In this document: piece after piece, positions 1 to 9,196 of the stretch
Numbering within the stretch: the first letter of the stretch is position 1
How the letters are laid out: every line of letters starts with the position of its first letter
Assembly: GCF_963975745.1 (NCBI RefSeq)
Contig: NZ_CAXBIB010000013.1
Coordinates: 46,145 to 110,144 of the forward strand
DNA length: 64,000 bases
Direction of reading: 5' to 3'
Source: Parvibaculum sp963975745
GTDB lineage: Bacteria > Pseudomonadota > Alphaproteobacteria > Parvibaculales > Parvibaculaceae
Position numbers and translations under genes: made by a program
The notes under the pieces: model-generated
What the model saw: only the letters and a program-made list of their open reading frames with translations
What the model was told of the DNA's origin: nothing
The model's database searches: none

Positions 1-98
1 AATTTCAGGACGTCGTCGCGCGACGGGAAGTGACCGCCGGCTCTGCTTTTCTTTCCGGCACCGGCTTTTTTCGACTTGCTGCGTTCAGCCAAGATCAA
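1..98 (-). CDS. rnr: Probable ribonuclease R, N-terminal fragment (cut by window edge)
   Basis: On the minus strand an open frame leaves the topA stop codon and runs off the left edge. It reads as a short Lys/Ser-rich start followed by HFPSRDDVLKF, which resembles the N-terminal helix-turn-helix segment of RNase R (VacB), a 3'-5' exoribonuclease that degrades structured RNA. Two TTG codons could start it, at 98 (overlapping the topA stop as TTGA) or at 92; no ATG is available. topA followed by rnr is a familiar order in alphaproteobacteria. Only about 30 residues are visible, so the identity is inferred from that motif and from position. Confidence 0.5.
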   Translation of the reverse strand, partial: MILAERSKSKKAGAGKKSRAGGHFPSRDDVLK

Positions 99-2791
99 TC
101 CGCCGGTTCGGTGACATTGACGGTGCTTTTCGATTTCGACGCGGGCTTCCTGGCGGCCGGCTTCGTTTTTGCCGCCGGCTTTTTCGCAGCGGGCTTCTTC
201 TTCGCTGCGGTTTTCTTCGCGGCCGGCTTCTTCGCGGGCTTTGCTTCGCCGCTCTTCTTCGCAGCCGCTTTTCTTGCCGGCTTCTTCTTGCCGCTCTTCG
301 CCTCGCGTTCGGCGATCAGCGCCAGCGCCTCCTCGAGCGTCACTGCCATCGGGTCGCCCGATTTCGGCAGCGTCGCATTGGTGGAGGCGTGCTTGACGTA
401 AGGCCCGTACTTGCCTTCGCGGATCTGCACCGGCTTGCCGGTTTCGGGGTGCTCACCCAGTTCCTTCAGGACCTTGCCGGCACGTTCCTCGGCCCGGGCA
501 ATTTTTTCAGCGAGCACGGCGATGGCACGGTTGAGGCCGATGTCGAAGAGTTCTTCGGGGTCCTTCAGATTGGCATAGGTGCCGTCATGCAGCACGAAGG
601 GACCGAAACGGCCGAGGCCTGCCGTGATCTTCTTGCCGGTTTCGGGGTGGAGACCTATCTCGCGCGGCAATGTCAGCAGACGAAGCGCCTTTTCAAGATC
701 GACATCGGCGGCCGACATCTTCGCGGGCAGGCCACTGCGCTTCGGCTTGTCGTCGGGTTCGAGCGGGGCGCGTTCGACATAGGGACCGAAGCGGCCGGTC
801 TTGAGGCTGATCTCGGCATTGGTTTCCGGATCGACGCCCAGCACGCGGTCGCCCGACTGTTCCTCGCCATCGGCGCCGACAGTCAGCTGGCGCGTGAAGC
901 GGCATTCGGGATAGTTCGAGCAGCCGACGAATGCGCCGTAACGGCCGACCTTCAGCGAGAGGCGGCCATCGGCGCATGAGGGACAATTGCGCGGATCGGT
1001 GCCGTCTTCCCTTTCGGGAAAGACATGCGGTGCCAGCACCTCGTTGAGGCGGTCGAGCACCTCGGTGATGCGCAGTTCCAGGGCCTCGGCGACTGCGACG
1101 GTGAATTCCTTCCAGAATTCGCGCAGGAGGTCCTTCCAGTCCATCTCGCCGGCCGACACCTTGTCGAGCTTTTCCTCCAGCTCGGCAGTGAAGTCGTATT
1201 CGACGTAGCGGGTGAAGAAGTTCTCGAGAAAGGCCGTGACGAGGCGGCCTTTGTCGTGCGGCACGAAACGGTTCTTGTCCATGTGGACATAGTCGCGGTC
1301 GCGCAGGGTCTGCAATGTCGAGGCATAGGTCGAGGGCCGGCCGATGCCGAGTTCTTCCATGCGTTTGACCAGTGTCGCTTCGGTGAAGCGGGGCGGCGGC
1401 TCGGTGAAATGCTGTTCGGGACGGACCTTGTCGAGGCCGAGCTTGTCGCCCCTGGCGACCTTCGGCAGGCGGCCGCCATCCTCGCCTTCCTCGGGCTCGT
1501 CGCGGCCCTCCTGATAGAGGCGCAGGAAACCGTCGAAGACGATGACGGAGCCGGTGGCGCGCAGGCCGATGGGCGCGTCGTCGGCCTCGATCTCGATGGT
1601 GGTGCGCTCAAGCTGCACGCTTTCCATCTGGCTGGCGACGGTGCGGTTCCAGACCAGTTCGTAGAGGCGACGCTGATCGTCGTCGAGACGGCCGGCGACC
1701 TGCCTGGGCAGGCGGGCAAGATCGGTCGGGCGGATCGCTTCATGCGCTTCCTGCGCGTTCTTCGCCTTGGTGTTGTAGACGCGGGGCGCATCCGGCAGAT
1801 AGGCCTCGCCGAATTCATTGTTGATGACGGTGCGGGCCTGGGCAATCGCTTCCGGCGCGATCTGCACGCCGTCGGTTCGCATATAGGTGATGAGGCCGGT
1901 CGTCTCGCCGTCAATCTCGACACCTTCATAGAGGCGCTGTGCGACCTGCATGGTGCGGCTCGCCGAGAAACCGAGCTTGCGCGAGGCCTCCTGCTGCAAG
2001 GTCGAGGTGGTGAAGGGCGGGTTCGGGTGGCGGCGGGCCGGCTTGCTCTCGACCGACTTCACCGAATAGCGCGACGCCTTGATGCGGGCTTCGATCTCTC
2101 GGGCCGATTTTTCGTTCGGGATGTCGAACTTGTCGAGCTTCTTCCCGTCGACCGTCACGAGGCGGGCGACGAAGGCGGCATTGGCGCCGGTCTTCATGTC
2201 GGCCTCGACGGTCCAGTATTCGCGGGCGCGGAACGCTTCGATCTCGAGCTCACGATCGCAGATCAGGCGCAGCGCGACCGATTGCACACGGCCGGCCGAG
2301 CGCGAGCCCGGCAGCTTGCGCCAGAGGACCGGCGAGAGGGTGAAGCCGACCAGATAGTCGAGGGCGCGGCGGGCGAGATAGGCGTCGATCAGTTCCTTGT
2401 CGAGGCCGCGCGGATGCGTCATCGCCTCGGTGACCGACTGCTTGGTGATGGCATTGAAGACGACGCGCTGGACCTCGACGTCCTTCAACACCTTCTTCTT
2501 GTTGAGAACCTCAAGCACATGCCATGAAATCGCCTCGCCCTCGCGATCCGGGTCGGTGGCGAGGATCAGACGGTCGGCGCCCTTGACGGCCGCGGCGATT
2601 TCGTTGAGGCGCTTCTGGGACTTGGCATCGACGTCCCATGCCATGGTGAAGTCCTGATCCGGCAGGACCGAGCCGTCCTTCGACGGCAGGTCGCGGACAT
2701 GGCCATAGGAGGCCAGGACCTTGTAGCCCTTGCCGAGATACTTGTTGATCGTTTTCGCCTTGGCCGGCGACTCAACAATGACGACGTCCAT
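95..2791 (-). CDS. topA: DNA topoisomerase I (type IA)
   Basis: This enzyme relaxes negatively supercoiled DNA by passing a strand through a transient 5'-phosphotyrosyl break. The 898-aa product opens with the Toprim domain (VVIVESPAKAKTI at residues 3-15, acidic DPDREGE at about 81-86). The catalytic tyrosine is in LITYMRTDG, Tyr303. Near residue 600 one four-cysteine zinc ribbon is visible (CPSC...CSNYPEC), followed by C-terminal Toprim repeats of the GRFGPFV/GKYGPYV type. The last ~60 residues are a Lys/Ala/Pro-rich tail, probably a nonspecific DNA-binding extension and common in alphaproteobacterial TopA. The length is normal for that group. The start is the only ATG before VVIVESP. The stop overlaps the putative rnr start. 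Confidence 0.97.
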   Translation of the reverse strand: MDVVIVESPAKAKTINKYLGKGYKVLASYGHVRDLPSKDGSVLPDQDFTMAWDVDAKSQKRLNEIAAAVKGADRLILATDPDREGEAISWHVLEVLNKKKVLKDVEVQRVVFNAITKQSVTEAMTHPRGLDKELIDAYLARRALDYLVGFTLSPVLWRKLPGSRSAGRVQSVALRLICDRELEIEAFRAREYWTVEADMKTGANAAFVARLVTVDGKKLDKFDIPNEKSAREIEARIKASRYSVKSVESKPARRHPNPPFTTSTLQQEASRKLGFSASRTMQVAQRLYEGVEIDGETTGLITYMRTDGVQIAPEAIAQARTVINNEFGEAYLPDAPRVYNTKAKNAQEAHEAIRPTDLARLPRQVAGRLDDDQRRLYELVWNRTVASQMESVQLERTTIEIEADDAPIGLRATGSVIVFDGFLRLYQEGRDEPEEGEDGGRLPKVARGDKLGLDKVRPEQHFTEPPPRFTEATLVKRMEELGIGRPSTYASTLQTLRDRDYVHMDKNRFVPHDKGRLVTAFLENFFTRYVEYDFTAELEEKLDKVSAGEMDWKDLLREFWKEFTVAVAEALELRITEVLDRLNEVLAPHVFPEREDGTDPRNCPSCADGRLSLKVGRYGAFVGCSNYPECRFTRQLTVGADGEEQSGDRVLGVDPETNAEISLKTGRFGPYVERAPLEPDDKPKRSGLPAKMSAADVDLEKALRLLTLPREIGLHPETGKKITAGLGRFGPFVLHDGTYANLKDPEELFDIGLNRAIAVLAEKIARAEERAGKVLKELGEHPETGKPVQIREGKYGPYVKHASTNATLPKSGDPMAVTLEEALALIAEREAKSGKKKPARKAAAKKSGEAKPAKKPAAKKTAAKKKPAAKKPAAKTKPAARKPASKSKSTVNVTEPAD

Positions 2792-2808
2792 CGAACGCTC
2801 AAACTCTC

Positions 2809-2814
2809 ATTATA
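2809..2814 (-). promoter_or_regulatory. Candidate -10 box of the topA promoter
   Basis: The minus strand carries a perfect TATAAT 18-23 bp upstream of the topA ATG, in an otherwise GC-rich 204-bp spacer (2792-2995) between topA and dprA. No good -35 hexamer is seen at 17 bp, so this is a weak prediction. Apart from this box I see nothing in the spacer. Confidence 0.35.
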
Positions 2815-2995
2815 TTGTGGCCTGCCACCGCCCAGCGCCGCCGATGCGCGGGACGACCCGGTCGCCGAAAAGCCGTGATTTGCCAAGAGGCGCCGCCGCT
2901 TCGGGCCGTCTTGATCAGCGGGGTGAACATGGTGAAAAGGGCGGACACTGTCAAATGCGGCAGGAATCCTCAGGAAAATGCTGCAAGCGACCTGC

Positions 2996-4114
2996 TCAGA
3001 TCAGGCTGAGGCGGTTGCCGGGATCGCGGTGCAGGCGGCCAGCGAGCTCAAGTTCGAGCAGAACAGCACGGACAATGGGGACCGACACGCCCGATTGACG
3101 GACGATATCGTCAAGCGGCGTGGGAGTGGGACCCAGGGCGGCCAGCACCGCATCGCGGGCGTTGTCGTCGATCTGCGGGGCGGGCGCATTCGTATCTGCG
3201 GTATTATTTCCATAATCATTCGGTGTCGGTTCGCGCAAGGCTCCCGCTGCGGGTAGCGCGATGGCGGCGATCACGTCCTCGGCCGTTTCGACCAGAGGCG
3301 CGCCGTCCTTGATCAGGCGATTGGAGCCACCGGCACGGGGATCGAGAGGCGAGCCCGGGACGGCCAGGACGTCGCGACCCTGTTCGAGCGCGAAGCGCGC
3401 GGTGATCAGCGAACCGGAACGCAAGGCTGCTTCGACCACGACGACAGCCAGGGAAAGGCCCGAGATCAGGCGGTTGCGGCGCGGAAAGTGGCGAGACTGC
3501 GGGCTTGTGCCGGGCGGCATTTCGGAGACCAGCACACCACCGGCCGCTATCGCAGCCTGCAACTCACGATTTTCCTCTGGATAGACGATATCGAGGCCGC
3601 CGGCGAGCACCGCGGCGGTGCCGGTATCGAGGGCGGCACGATGGGCGGCCGTATCGATGCCGCGGGCAAGACCCGAGACCACGGTGAAGCCTTCCGCGCC
3701 GAGAGCCCCGGCCATGTCGCCGGCGATCCGGCGGCCGGCCGCAGAGGCGTTGCGCGAGCCGACAATGGCAACCGTGGGGCGGCTCAGAAGTTCACTATCG
3801 CCGATGACGGCGACGACCGGCGGCGGGGGATCGATCGCAGCAAGACGCGGCGGATAATCTGTATCGCCCCAAACGAGAAGGCGGGCGCCCAAGCGCGCCA
3901 GTTTCGAACGTTCGGATTCAGCTTCCGCAATCGAGGCGATCTTGACGCTCCGTTTCGCGCCACCGCGCGCCGCGAGATCGGGGAGGGCTTCGATCGCTGC
4001 AACGGCATTGCCGCAATGGCGAAGAAGATCGCGAAAGGTGGCAGGGCCGACGTTTTCGCTGCGAGCGAGGCGGAGACGGGCGAGGCGCTCGGTGTCAGAG
4101 AGCGGCGCGCCCAT
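2996..4114 (-). CDS. dprA: DNA processing protein DprA (Smf)
   Basis: DprA loads RecA on incoming single-stranded DNA during natural transformation, and it is conserved in many bacteria not known to be competent. The 372-aa frame has an N-terminal helix-hairpin-helix/SAM-like region (SENVGPATFRDLL), a Rossmann-like nucleotide-binding core with VAIVGSRNAS and SGLARGIDTAAH, and PGSPLDPRAGGSNRLI typical of the family. It ends in a winged helix (PTPLDDIVRQSGV onward). The open frame extends 74 codons further upstream, but that stretch lies inside plsY and reads as shadow sequence. The ATG at 4114 lies 5 bp after the plsY stop, so the two genes form an operon. Confidence 0.93.
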   Translation of the reverse strand: MGAPLSDTERLARLRLARSENVGPATFRDLLRHCGNAVAAIEALPDLAARGGAKRSVKIASIAEAESERSKLARLGARLLVWGDTDYPPRLAAIDPPPPVVAVIGDSELLSRPTVAIVGSRNASAAGRRIAGDMAGALGAEGFTVVSGLARGIDTAAHRAALDTGTAAVLAGGLDIVYPEENRELQAAIAAGGVLVSEMPPGTSPQSRHFPRRNRLISGLSLAVVVVEAALRSGSLITARFALEQGRDVLAVPGSPLDPRAGGSNRLIKDGAPLVETAEDVIAAIALPAAGALREPTPNDYGNNTADTNAPAPQIDDNARDAVLAALGPTPTPLDDIVRQSGVSVPIVRAVLLELELAGRLHRDPGNRLSLI

Positions 4115-4119
4115 GACGG

Positions 4120-4764
4120 TCAGGCCTCGGACTTTTTCTGTCCGATGCGGGATTCTGTCCCGGCCATCAGGCGGCTGATGTTGTCGCGATGTGCCGCATA
4201 GATCAGTAGCGCCAGCACGGCGCCGAGGCCCACCAGATGCCACTGGTCGAGCCATGCGAGATAGACCGGTGTCAGCAGCGCGCCGACAAGCGCCGAGAGC
4301 GAGGAGTAGCGCGAGATGGCGGCGACAAGCGCCCATGTGGCGCAGAAGAGAAGGCCGACCGGCCAGTAGAGCGCCAGCAGTACGCCGATGAAGGTCGAGA
4401 CGCCCTTGCCGCCCTTGAAGCCGAGCCAGACCGGATAGAGATGGCCGAGAAAGGCTGCAAGCGCCGCGATGGCCGACATCCAGCCGATGTCGGTGCCGGC
4501 CATGCTGCCGAGTTGCGCGGCGGCGACAACCGCGACGGCGCCCTTGCCGGCATCGCCGATCAGCGTGCCGATGGCGACCCAGCGGTTACCGGTGCGCAGT
4601 GCGTTGGTCGCGCCAATATTGCCGGAGCCAATATCGCGAATATCGCCAAGGCCGGCGAGCTTTGTGAGCAAGAGGCCGAAAGGGATGGAGCCCAGCAGAT
4701 AGCCAAGTACGGCAGCGGTCAGCAGCAGCGGTGCGGCGGCTGCGAAATCGATTTCAGCGGGCAT
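4120..4764 (-). CDS. plsY: Acyl-phosphate:glycerol-3-phosphate acyltransferase PlsY
   Basis: This integral inner-membrane enzyme transfers an acyl group from acyl-phosphate to glycerol-3-phosphate, the first committed step of phospholipid synthesis. The 214-aa protein has about five hydrophobic segments and the three PlsY signature loops: GSIPFGLLLTK with GDIRDIGSGNIGATN, GFKGGKGVSTF, and HRDNISRLMAGTE. It sits directly upstream of dprA with a 5-bp gap, an arrangement often seen in proteobacteria. Confidence 0.96.
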   Translation of the reverse strand: MPAEIDFAAAAPLLLTAAVLGYLLGSIPFGLLLTKLAGLGDIRDIGSGNIGATNALRTGNRWVAIGTLIGDAGKGAVAVVAAAQLGSMAGTDIGWMSAIAALAAFLGHLYPVWLGFKGGKGVSTFIGVLLALYWPVGLLFCATWALVAAISRYSSLSALVGALLTPVYLAWLDQWHLVGLGAVLALLIYAAHRDNISRLMAGTESRIGQKKSEA

Positions 4765-4799
4765 TCAGTGTTCCTCCCCAAAGCCACCCGGCGGGAAGA

Positions 4800-6095
4800 C
4801 TAGCGGGTCTCGCCGTGAACATAAACCGTGCGGCCGGCAACCATGGTGCGCAAGGCGCGGCCCTGAAAGCGGCGGTCCTCGAAGGGCGTGTTCTTCGAGA
4901 TCGATTTCAGCTTCGAGGGATCGAGAATCCAGGGTGTATCCGTGTCGATCAGCACCAGATCGGCCGGGAGGCCTGCCGCAAGGCGGCCGCGGCCAAGGCT
5001 CAGCAGGTCCGACGGGGCATGGGTGAGCGCGGACAGCAGGCGCGCGAGTGGCAGATCGCCGGCATGGACGAGGGCCAGACCGGCCGGCAACAGGGTTTCA
5101 AGGCCGATCGCGCCAAAGTTCGCTTCTGCGAAGGGGCGGCGCTTCACTTCGGCGTCCTGTGGATCATGCGACGAGACGACGACATCGATGGTGCCGTCGG
5201 CGAGCCCCTCGACCAGTGCGCAGCGGTCGGCTTCGCCCCGCAGCGGCGGCGAGAGCTTGAAGAAGGTGCGGTAGCTCTGCACATCATTTTCGTTGAGCTG
5301 AAGATGCGCCGCCGAGACGCCGCAGGTGACCGGCAGGCCACGATGCTTGGCACGGCGAACGATGTCGACGGAGGATTCGCAGGATATCTGGGCGACGTGG
5401 TAGCGCCCGCCCGCGATTTCGAGCAGACGCAGATCGCGCTCGATGACAATGGTTTCGGCGACGGCGGGAATGCCGGCGAGGCCGAGGCGCGTCGCCAGCT
5501 CACTTTCGTTCATCACCCCGCCCGAGAGCGACGGTTCTTCCGCATGCTGAACGATCAGCGCGCCGAAATGAGCCGCATAGGTCATGGCGCGGCGCATCAC
5601 CTGTGCACTCGCCAGCGCCTTGTCGCCATCGGTGAAGGCGACCGCGCCGGCATCGCGCAGCAGGCCGATCTCGGTCATCTGCTCGCCGTGGAGGCCCTTG
5701 GTCAGGGCGGCCATGGTGTGGACATTGACGATGGCGGTGTCGCGCGCGCGGCGTTCGATGTAGTCGACCAGGGCCACGTCATCGATCACCGGATTTGTGT
5801 TGGGCATCACGATCATGGTGGTAACGCCGCCGGCTGCCGCCGCCTGGCTCGCCAGTGCCAGCGTTTCGCGATACTCGGCGCCCGGTTCGCCGGTGAAGAC
5901 GCGGCAGTCGATCAGTCCCGGCGCCAGCACATGGCCGCCGCAGTCGACGATTTCGGTGCCGTCGGGCAGGCCATCGTTAAAGAGGGCCGGGCCGAGATCG
6001 GCGATCATGCCGTCGGCGACCAGCAGCCCGCCCCGCTGGTCGAAACCGCTGGCCGGGTCGAGCAGGCGCGCATTGATGAAGGCGGTGCGGCTCAT
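4800..6095 (-). CDS. pyrC: Dihydroorotase-like protein lacking the metal ligands (PyrX-type)
   Basis: The 431-aa protein is clearly a class I dihydroorotase homologue by fold and length (GHVLAPGLID, VMPNTNPVIDD, FGAIGLETLLPAG). The catalytic metal ligands are changed. The usual DxHxH after strand 1 is D63-C-R-V-F. The later histidine of the CHVST motif is Gln (HVAQIS), and the aspartate of the TDHAP motif is replaced (SSHDPQ). Such pseudo-dihydroorotases are known to partner aspartate transcarbamoylase structurally in Pseudomonas (PyrC', pyrX) and are common beside alphaproteobacterial pyrB. The ATG overlaps the pyrB stop as ATGA, so the genes are translationally coupled. It is usually annotated pyrC. 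An active dihydroorotase would have to be encoded elsewhere. Confidence 0.9.
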   Translation of the reverse strand: MSRTAFINARLLDPASGFDQRGGLLVADGMIADLGPALFNDGLPDGTEIVDCGGHVLAPGLIDCRVFTGEPGAEYRETLALASQAAAAGGVTTMIVMPNTNPVIDDVALVDYIERRARDTAIVNVHTMAALTKGLHGEQMTEIGLLRDAGAVAFTDGDKALASAQVMRRAMTYAAHFGALIVQHAEEPSLSGGVMNESELATRLGLAGIPAVAETIVIERDLRLLEIAGGRYHVAQISCESSVDIVRRAKHRGLPVTCGVSAAHLQLNENDVQSYRTFFKLSPPLRGEADRCALVEGLADGTIDVVVSSHDPQDAEVKRRPFAEANFGAIGLETLLPAGLALVHAGDLPLARLLSALTHAPSDLLSLGRGRLAAGLPADLVLIDTDTPWILDPSKLKSISKNTPFEDRRFQGRALRTMVAGRTVYVHGETR

Positions 6096-7084
6096 GCTGC
6101 ACCTCCATTGTGCCCATTGGTGTCGTGCTCGTTCGGCAGGTTGCGGGCCAGCGCATCGAGTACGGCCATGCGGACGGCAACACCCATCTCCACCTGTTCA
6201 CGGATGACGCTGCGGTTGATGTCGTCGGCGACGGCACTGTCGATTTCGACGCCGCGATTCATCGGCCCGGGATGCATCACCAGCGCGTCGGGCTTTGCGA
6301 CGGCGAGCTTGGCGTAATCGAGACCGTAGAAATGGAAATATTCGCGCTGCGACGGGACATAGGATCCGGTCATGCGTTCAAGCTGAAGGCGCAGCATCAT
6401 GACGATGTCGGCGCCTTCGAGCCCCCGGTTCATGTCGCGGAAGACCTCGACGCCGAGGCGTTCGATGCCTTTCGGCAGCAATGTCGGCGGGGCGATCACG
6501 CGGACGCGAGCGCCCATCGCATTCAGCAGCAGGATGTTCGAGCGGGCGACGCGGCTGTGCAGGATGTCGCCGCAGATCGCCACCGTGAGGCCCTGGAGCC
6601 TGCCCTTGCGGCGGCGGATCGTCAGTGCGTCGAGCAGGGCCTGGGTCGGATGTTCATGGGCGCCGTCGCCGGCATTGATGACCGAGCAGGAAACTTTCTG
6701 CGAGAGCAGCTCGACAGCACCCGACGAGCCGTGGCGGATGACGATGAGGTCGGGGTGCATGGCATTCAGCGTGACCGCGGTGTCGATCAGGGTTTCGCCC
6801 TTTTTCACCGAGGAGGCGCCGACCGACATGTTCATCACGTCTGCGCCGAGGCGCTTGCCCGCCAGTTCGAAGGAGCTCTGGGTGCGGGTGGAGGCCTCGA
6901 AGAAGAGGTTGATCTGGGTGCGGCCGCGCAGGACCGAGCCCTTCTTGTCGACCTGGCGGTTCTGCTCGACATAGGTGTCGGCCAGATCGAGAAGGGCGGT
7001 GATGTCGGCGGGAGAAAGGCCCTCGATGCCCAGCAGATGCCGGTGCGGGAAGAGGGCTTGGGGCTGTTTTTCAGCGCTGGTCAT
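6092..7084 (-). CDS. pyrB: Aspartate carbamoyltransferase catalytic chain
   Basis: It condenses carbamoyl phosphate and L-aspartate to N-carbamoyl-aspartate in pyrimidine synthesis. The 330-aa frame has the carbamoyl-phosphate loop FEASTRTQSSFE, the HPTQALLDALTI motif, and VMHPGPMNRGVEI near the C-terminus. A longer open frame upstream is rejected because it lacks homology, and LFPHRHLLGIEGLS after the chosen ATG is the expected N-terminus. No regulatory pyrI is present, consistent with a complex made with the adjacent inactive dihydroorotase. Confidence 0.96.
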   Translation of the reverse strand: MTSAEKQPQALFPHRHLLGIEGLSPADITALLDLADTYVEQNRQVDKKGSVLRGRTQINLFFEASTRTQSSFELAGKRLGADVMNMSVGASSVKKGETLIDTAVTLNAMHPDLIVIRHGSSGAVELLSQKVSCSVINAGDGAHEHPTQALLDALTIRRRKGRLQGLTVAICGDILHSRVARSNILLLNAMGARVRVIAPPTLLPKGIERLGVEVFRDMNRGLEGADIVMMLRLQLERMTGSYVPSQREYFHFYGLDYAKLAVAKPDALVMHPGPMNRGVEIDSAVADDINRSVIREQVEMGVAVRMAVLDALARNLPNEHDTNGHNGGAA

Positions 7085-7202
7085 TAAAGCCGCATTGTAT
7101 AGGGCCGAAAGCCGGGCGCGGCAAGGCGGAATCGGGGCGGAATTGGCCGGTGCCGGGGTGGGTGCTAGGCTCGGCAAGAGCCGGAACAGAGGAGGTTGCG
7201 CG

Positions 7203-8894
7203 ATGGAAGACCGTTTGGAGCGGCCGGAGGCCTTCGCGACACATGAGGTATTCAACCAGCCGCCGCCGCTGGAGGATGTGAACCTCTATACCGCCGACCG
7301 GGCGCTTCAGGAGACCGTGGAGCGAGAAGGCGCTGGCGCGGCCAAGGCGTCGCTGACGGCGTTCGGGAAAATTGTCGGGAGCGCCGAGACGATCGATCTC
7401 GGGCGGCAGGCGAATGCCTATTTGCCGGTGCTGAAAAGTTTCGACCGCTTCGGGCATCGCGCCGACCGGGTCGAGTTTCATCCTTCCTATCACAGACTGA
7501 TGGCGATCTCGGTGGCGCAGGGGCTGCACGGCTCACCCTGGGACCATCTGAAGGACGGGCTCGACGCGAAGCCGAAGCCCGGCGCCGTCGTGGCGCGGCT
7601 GGCGGGCACCTACATGATGACGCAGGTGGAAGCGGGGCATGGCTGCCCGATCACCATGACCAACGCCGCCGTGCCGGCGCTGATGTTCCAGCCGTCGCTC
7701 GCCAAGGAATGGATTCCGCGCATTCTCTCGCGCGACTATGACGAACGGTTCGCACCTGCGAAGGAAAAGTGCGGCGTGACGCTCGGCATGGGGATGACCG
7801 AGAAGCAGGGCGGCACCGACGTGCGCGCCAATACGACGGCGGCGATGCCGGTGAATGGCGGCGGGCCGGGGGCCGAATATCGCATCACGGGACACAAATG
7901 GTTTTTCTCGGCGCCGATGTGCGATGCGTTCCTGGTGCTGGCGCAGGCCCCGAACGGTATTTCCTGTTTCCTGATGCCGCGCTTCACGCCGGATGGCGAG
8001 CCGAACGCGATCCGCATTCAGCGGCTGAAGGACAAGGTCGGCAACAAGTCGAATGCGTCCTCCGAGGTCGAGTTCCAGGCGGCGTCGGGCTGGCTGATCG
8101 GCGAGGAAGGGCGCGGCGTCCGCAATATCATCGAGATGGCGACCTATACGCGGCTCGACTGCGCGGTGGCGACGGCCGGGATGATGCGGCAGGCAGTCGC
8201 CCAAGCCGTCCATCATTGTTCGTACCGGACCGTGTTCCAGAAGAAGCTGATCGACCAGCCGCTGATGGCGAATGTGCTGGCCGATCTCGCGCTCGAAACG
8301 GAAGCGGCGACCGCGCTGTCGTTCCGCGTGGCGCGTTCGTTCGACCGGGCGCATCAGGACGAGGCAGAGGCGGCTTTCCGGCGGATCATGACGCCGGTCG
8401 CCAAATACTGGGTCTGCAAGCGGGCGCCGAACCTCGCTTATGAGGCGATGGAGTGCCTTGGCGGCAATGGCTATGTCGAGGAAGGCATCGCGGGGCGTAT
8501 CTATCGCGAGATGCCGGTGAACGCGATCTGGGAAGGCTCGGGCAATGTGATGTGTCTCGACGTGCTCAGGGCGCTGGCGCGGGAGCCGCAGGCGCTCGAC
8601 GTCGTGTTTACGGAGTTCGACGGCGCGCGGGGTGAGAATGCGGCCTATGACGGCGCGCTCGAGGCGCTGAAGGAGGCGTTTGCCGATTTCGGCTCGCTGG
8701 AGGCGCGCTCAAGGCAGGTTGTGGAGCAGATGGCGAAGGTGGCGGCCGGGTCGATCCTGCTCAAGCATGCGCCGCATGCGGTGTCGGACGCCTATTGCGC
8801 GACGCGGCTGGGGCGCGACTGGGGCGATGTTTACGGGACGCTGCCGGCGGGCGCGGACATCGCGGCGATTGTCGAGCGGGCGCGGGTGGCGTAG
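7203..8894 (+). CDS. aidB: AidB-like acyl-CoA dehydrogenase
   Basis: The 563-aa protein follows E. coli AidB closely from its first residues (THEVFNQPPPLEDVNLY) through ITMTNAAVPAL, GMGMTEKQGGTDV, GHKWFFSAP, RLKDKVGNKSNAS and MPVNAIWEGSGN. AidB is an FAD-binding member of the acyl-CoA dehydrogenase superfamily, induced in E. coli by the alkylation (Ada) response, and it binds DNA; its enzymatic role is unsettled. The ATG at 7203 is preceded by a strong AGAGGAGG ribosome site and fits the family N-terminus; the open frame further upstream is noise. It is transcribed divergently from pyrB across a 118-bp spacer. Its stop abuts the stop of the next gene on the other strand. Confidence 0.93.
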   Translation: MEDRLERPEAFATHEVFNQPPPLEDVNLYTADRALQETVEREGAGAAKASLTAFGKIVGSAETIDLGRQANAYLPVLKSFDRFGHRADRVEFHPSYHRLMAISVAQGLHGSPWDHLKDGLDAKPKPGAVVARLAGTYMMTQVEAGHGCPITMTNAAVPALMFQPSLAKEWIPRILSRDYDERFAPAKEKCGVTLGMGMTEKQGGTDVRANTTAAMPVNGGGPGAEYRITGHKWFFSAPMCDAFLVLAQAPNGISCFLMPRFTPDGEPNAIRIQRLKDKVGNKSNASSEVEFQAASGWLIGEEGRGVRNIIEMATYTRLDCAVATAGMMRQAVAQAVHHCSYRTVFQKKLIDQPLMANVLADLALETEAATALSFRVARSFDRAHQDEAEAAFRRIMTPVAKYWVCKRAPNLAYEAMECLGGNGYVEEGIAGRIYREMPVNAIWEGSGNVMCLDVLRALAREPQALDVVFTEFDGARGENAAYDGALEALKEAFADFGSLEARSRQVVEQMAKVAAGSILLKHAPHAVSDAYCATRLGRDWGDVYGTLPAGADIAAIVERARVA

Positions 8895-9107
8895 TCAGTT
8901 CTTTCGTTCCGTTCGGTCTTTCAGTAGCGGTATGCCGAACTGGATGACGATACAGGCCACCGCCGCAAGGAACATGATGACAGTAGCGCCGAAGGCCATC
9001 ACTATTGCGAGCCCGTGATAGCTCACGCCGAAGTAACCGACGACGAACGCCGTACCATAAATCGCAACGGCAAGAAGCAACAAGGTGCGTGCGATCTTAA
9101 GCGCCAT
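8895..9107 (-). CDS. Small two-helix membrane protein, unknown function
   Basis: The 70-aa protein has two hydrophobic helices (LLLLAVAIYGTAFVVGYFGV and a second around AIVMAFGATVIMFLAAV) and a charged C-terminus, and is otherwise unrecognised. The ATG at 9107 is chosen because GAGAAGG lies just upstream. An upstream ATG at 9173 would add 22 polar residues without a membrane context. It converges on aidB with no spacer. Confidence 0.6.
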   Translation of the reverse strand: MALKIARTLLLLAVAIYGTAFVVGYFGVSYHGLAIVMAFGATVIMFLAAVACIVIQFGIPLLKDRTERKN

Positions 9108-9196
9108 CGTGCCCTTCTCCGTCTCCCGATCAGTCGCGCCGCTCGTGGACGCCGGCTTTCGCCGGGGTGACATTGGTTATTTTAGCCGAACCGGGT

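Noticed and set aside
1025..2527. 500-aa plus-strand frame opposite topA
   Set aside because: Antisense shadow of a well-defined gene in GC-rich DNA.
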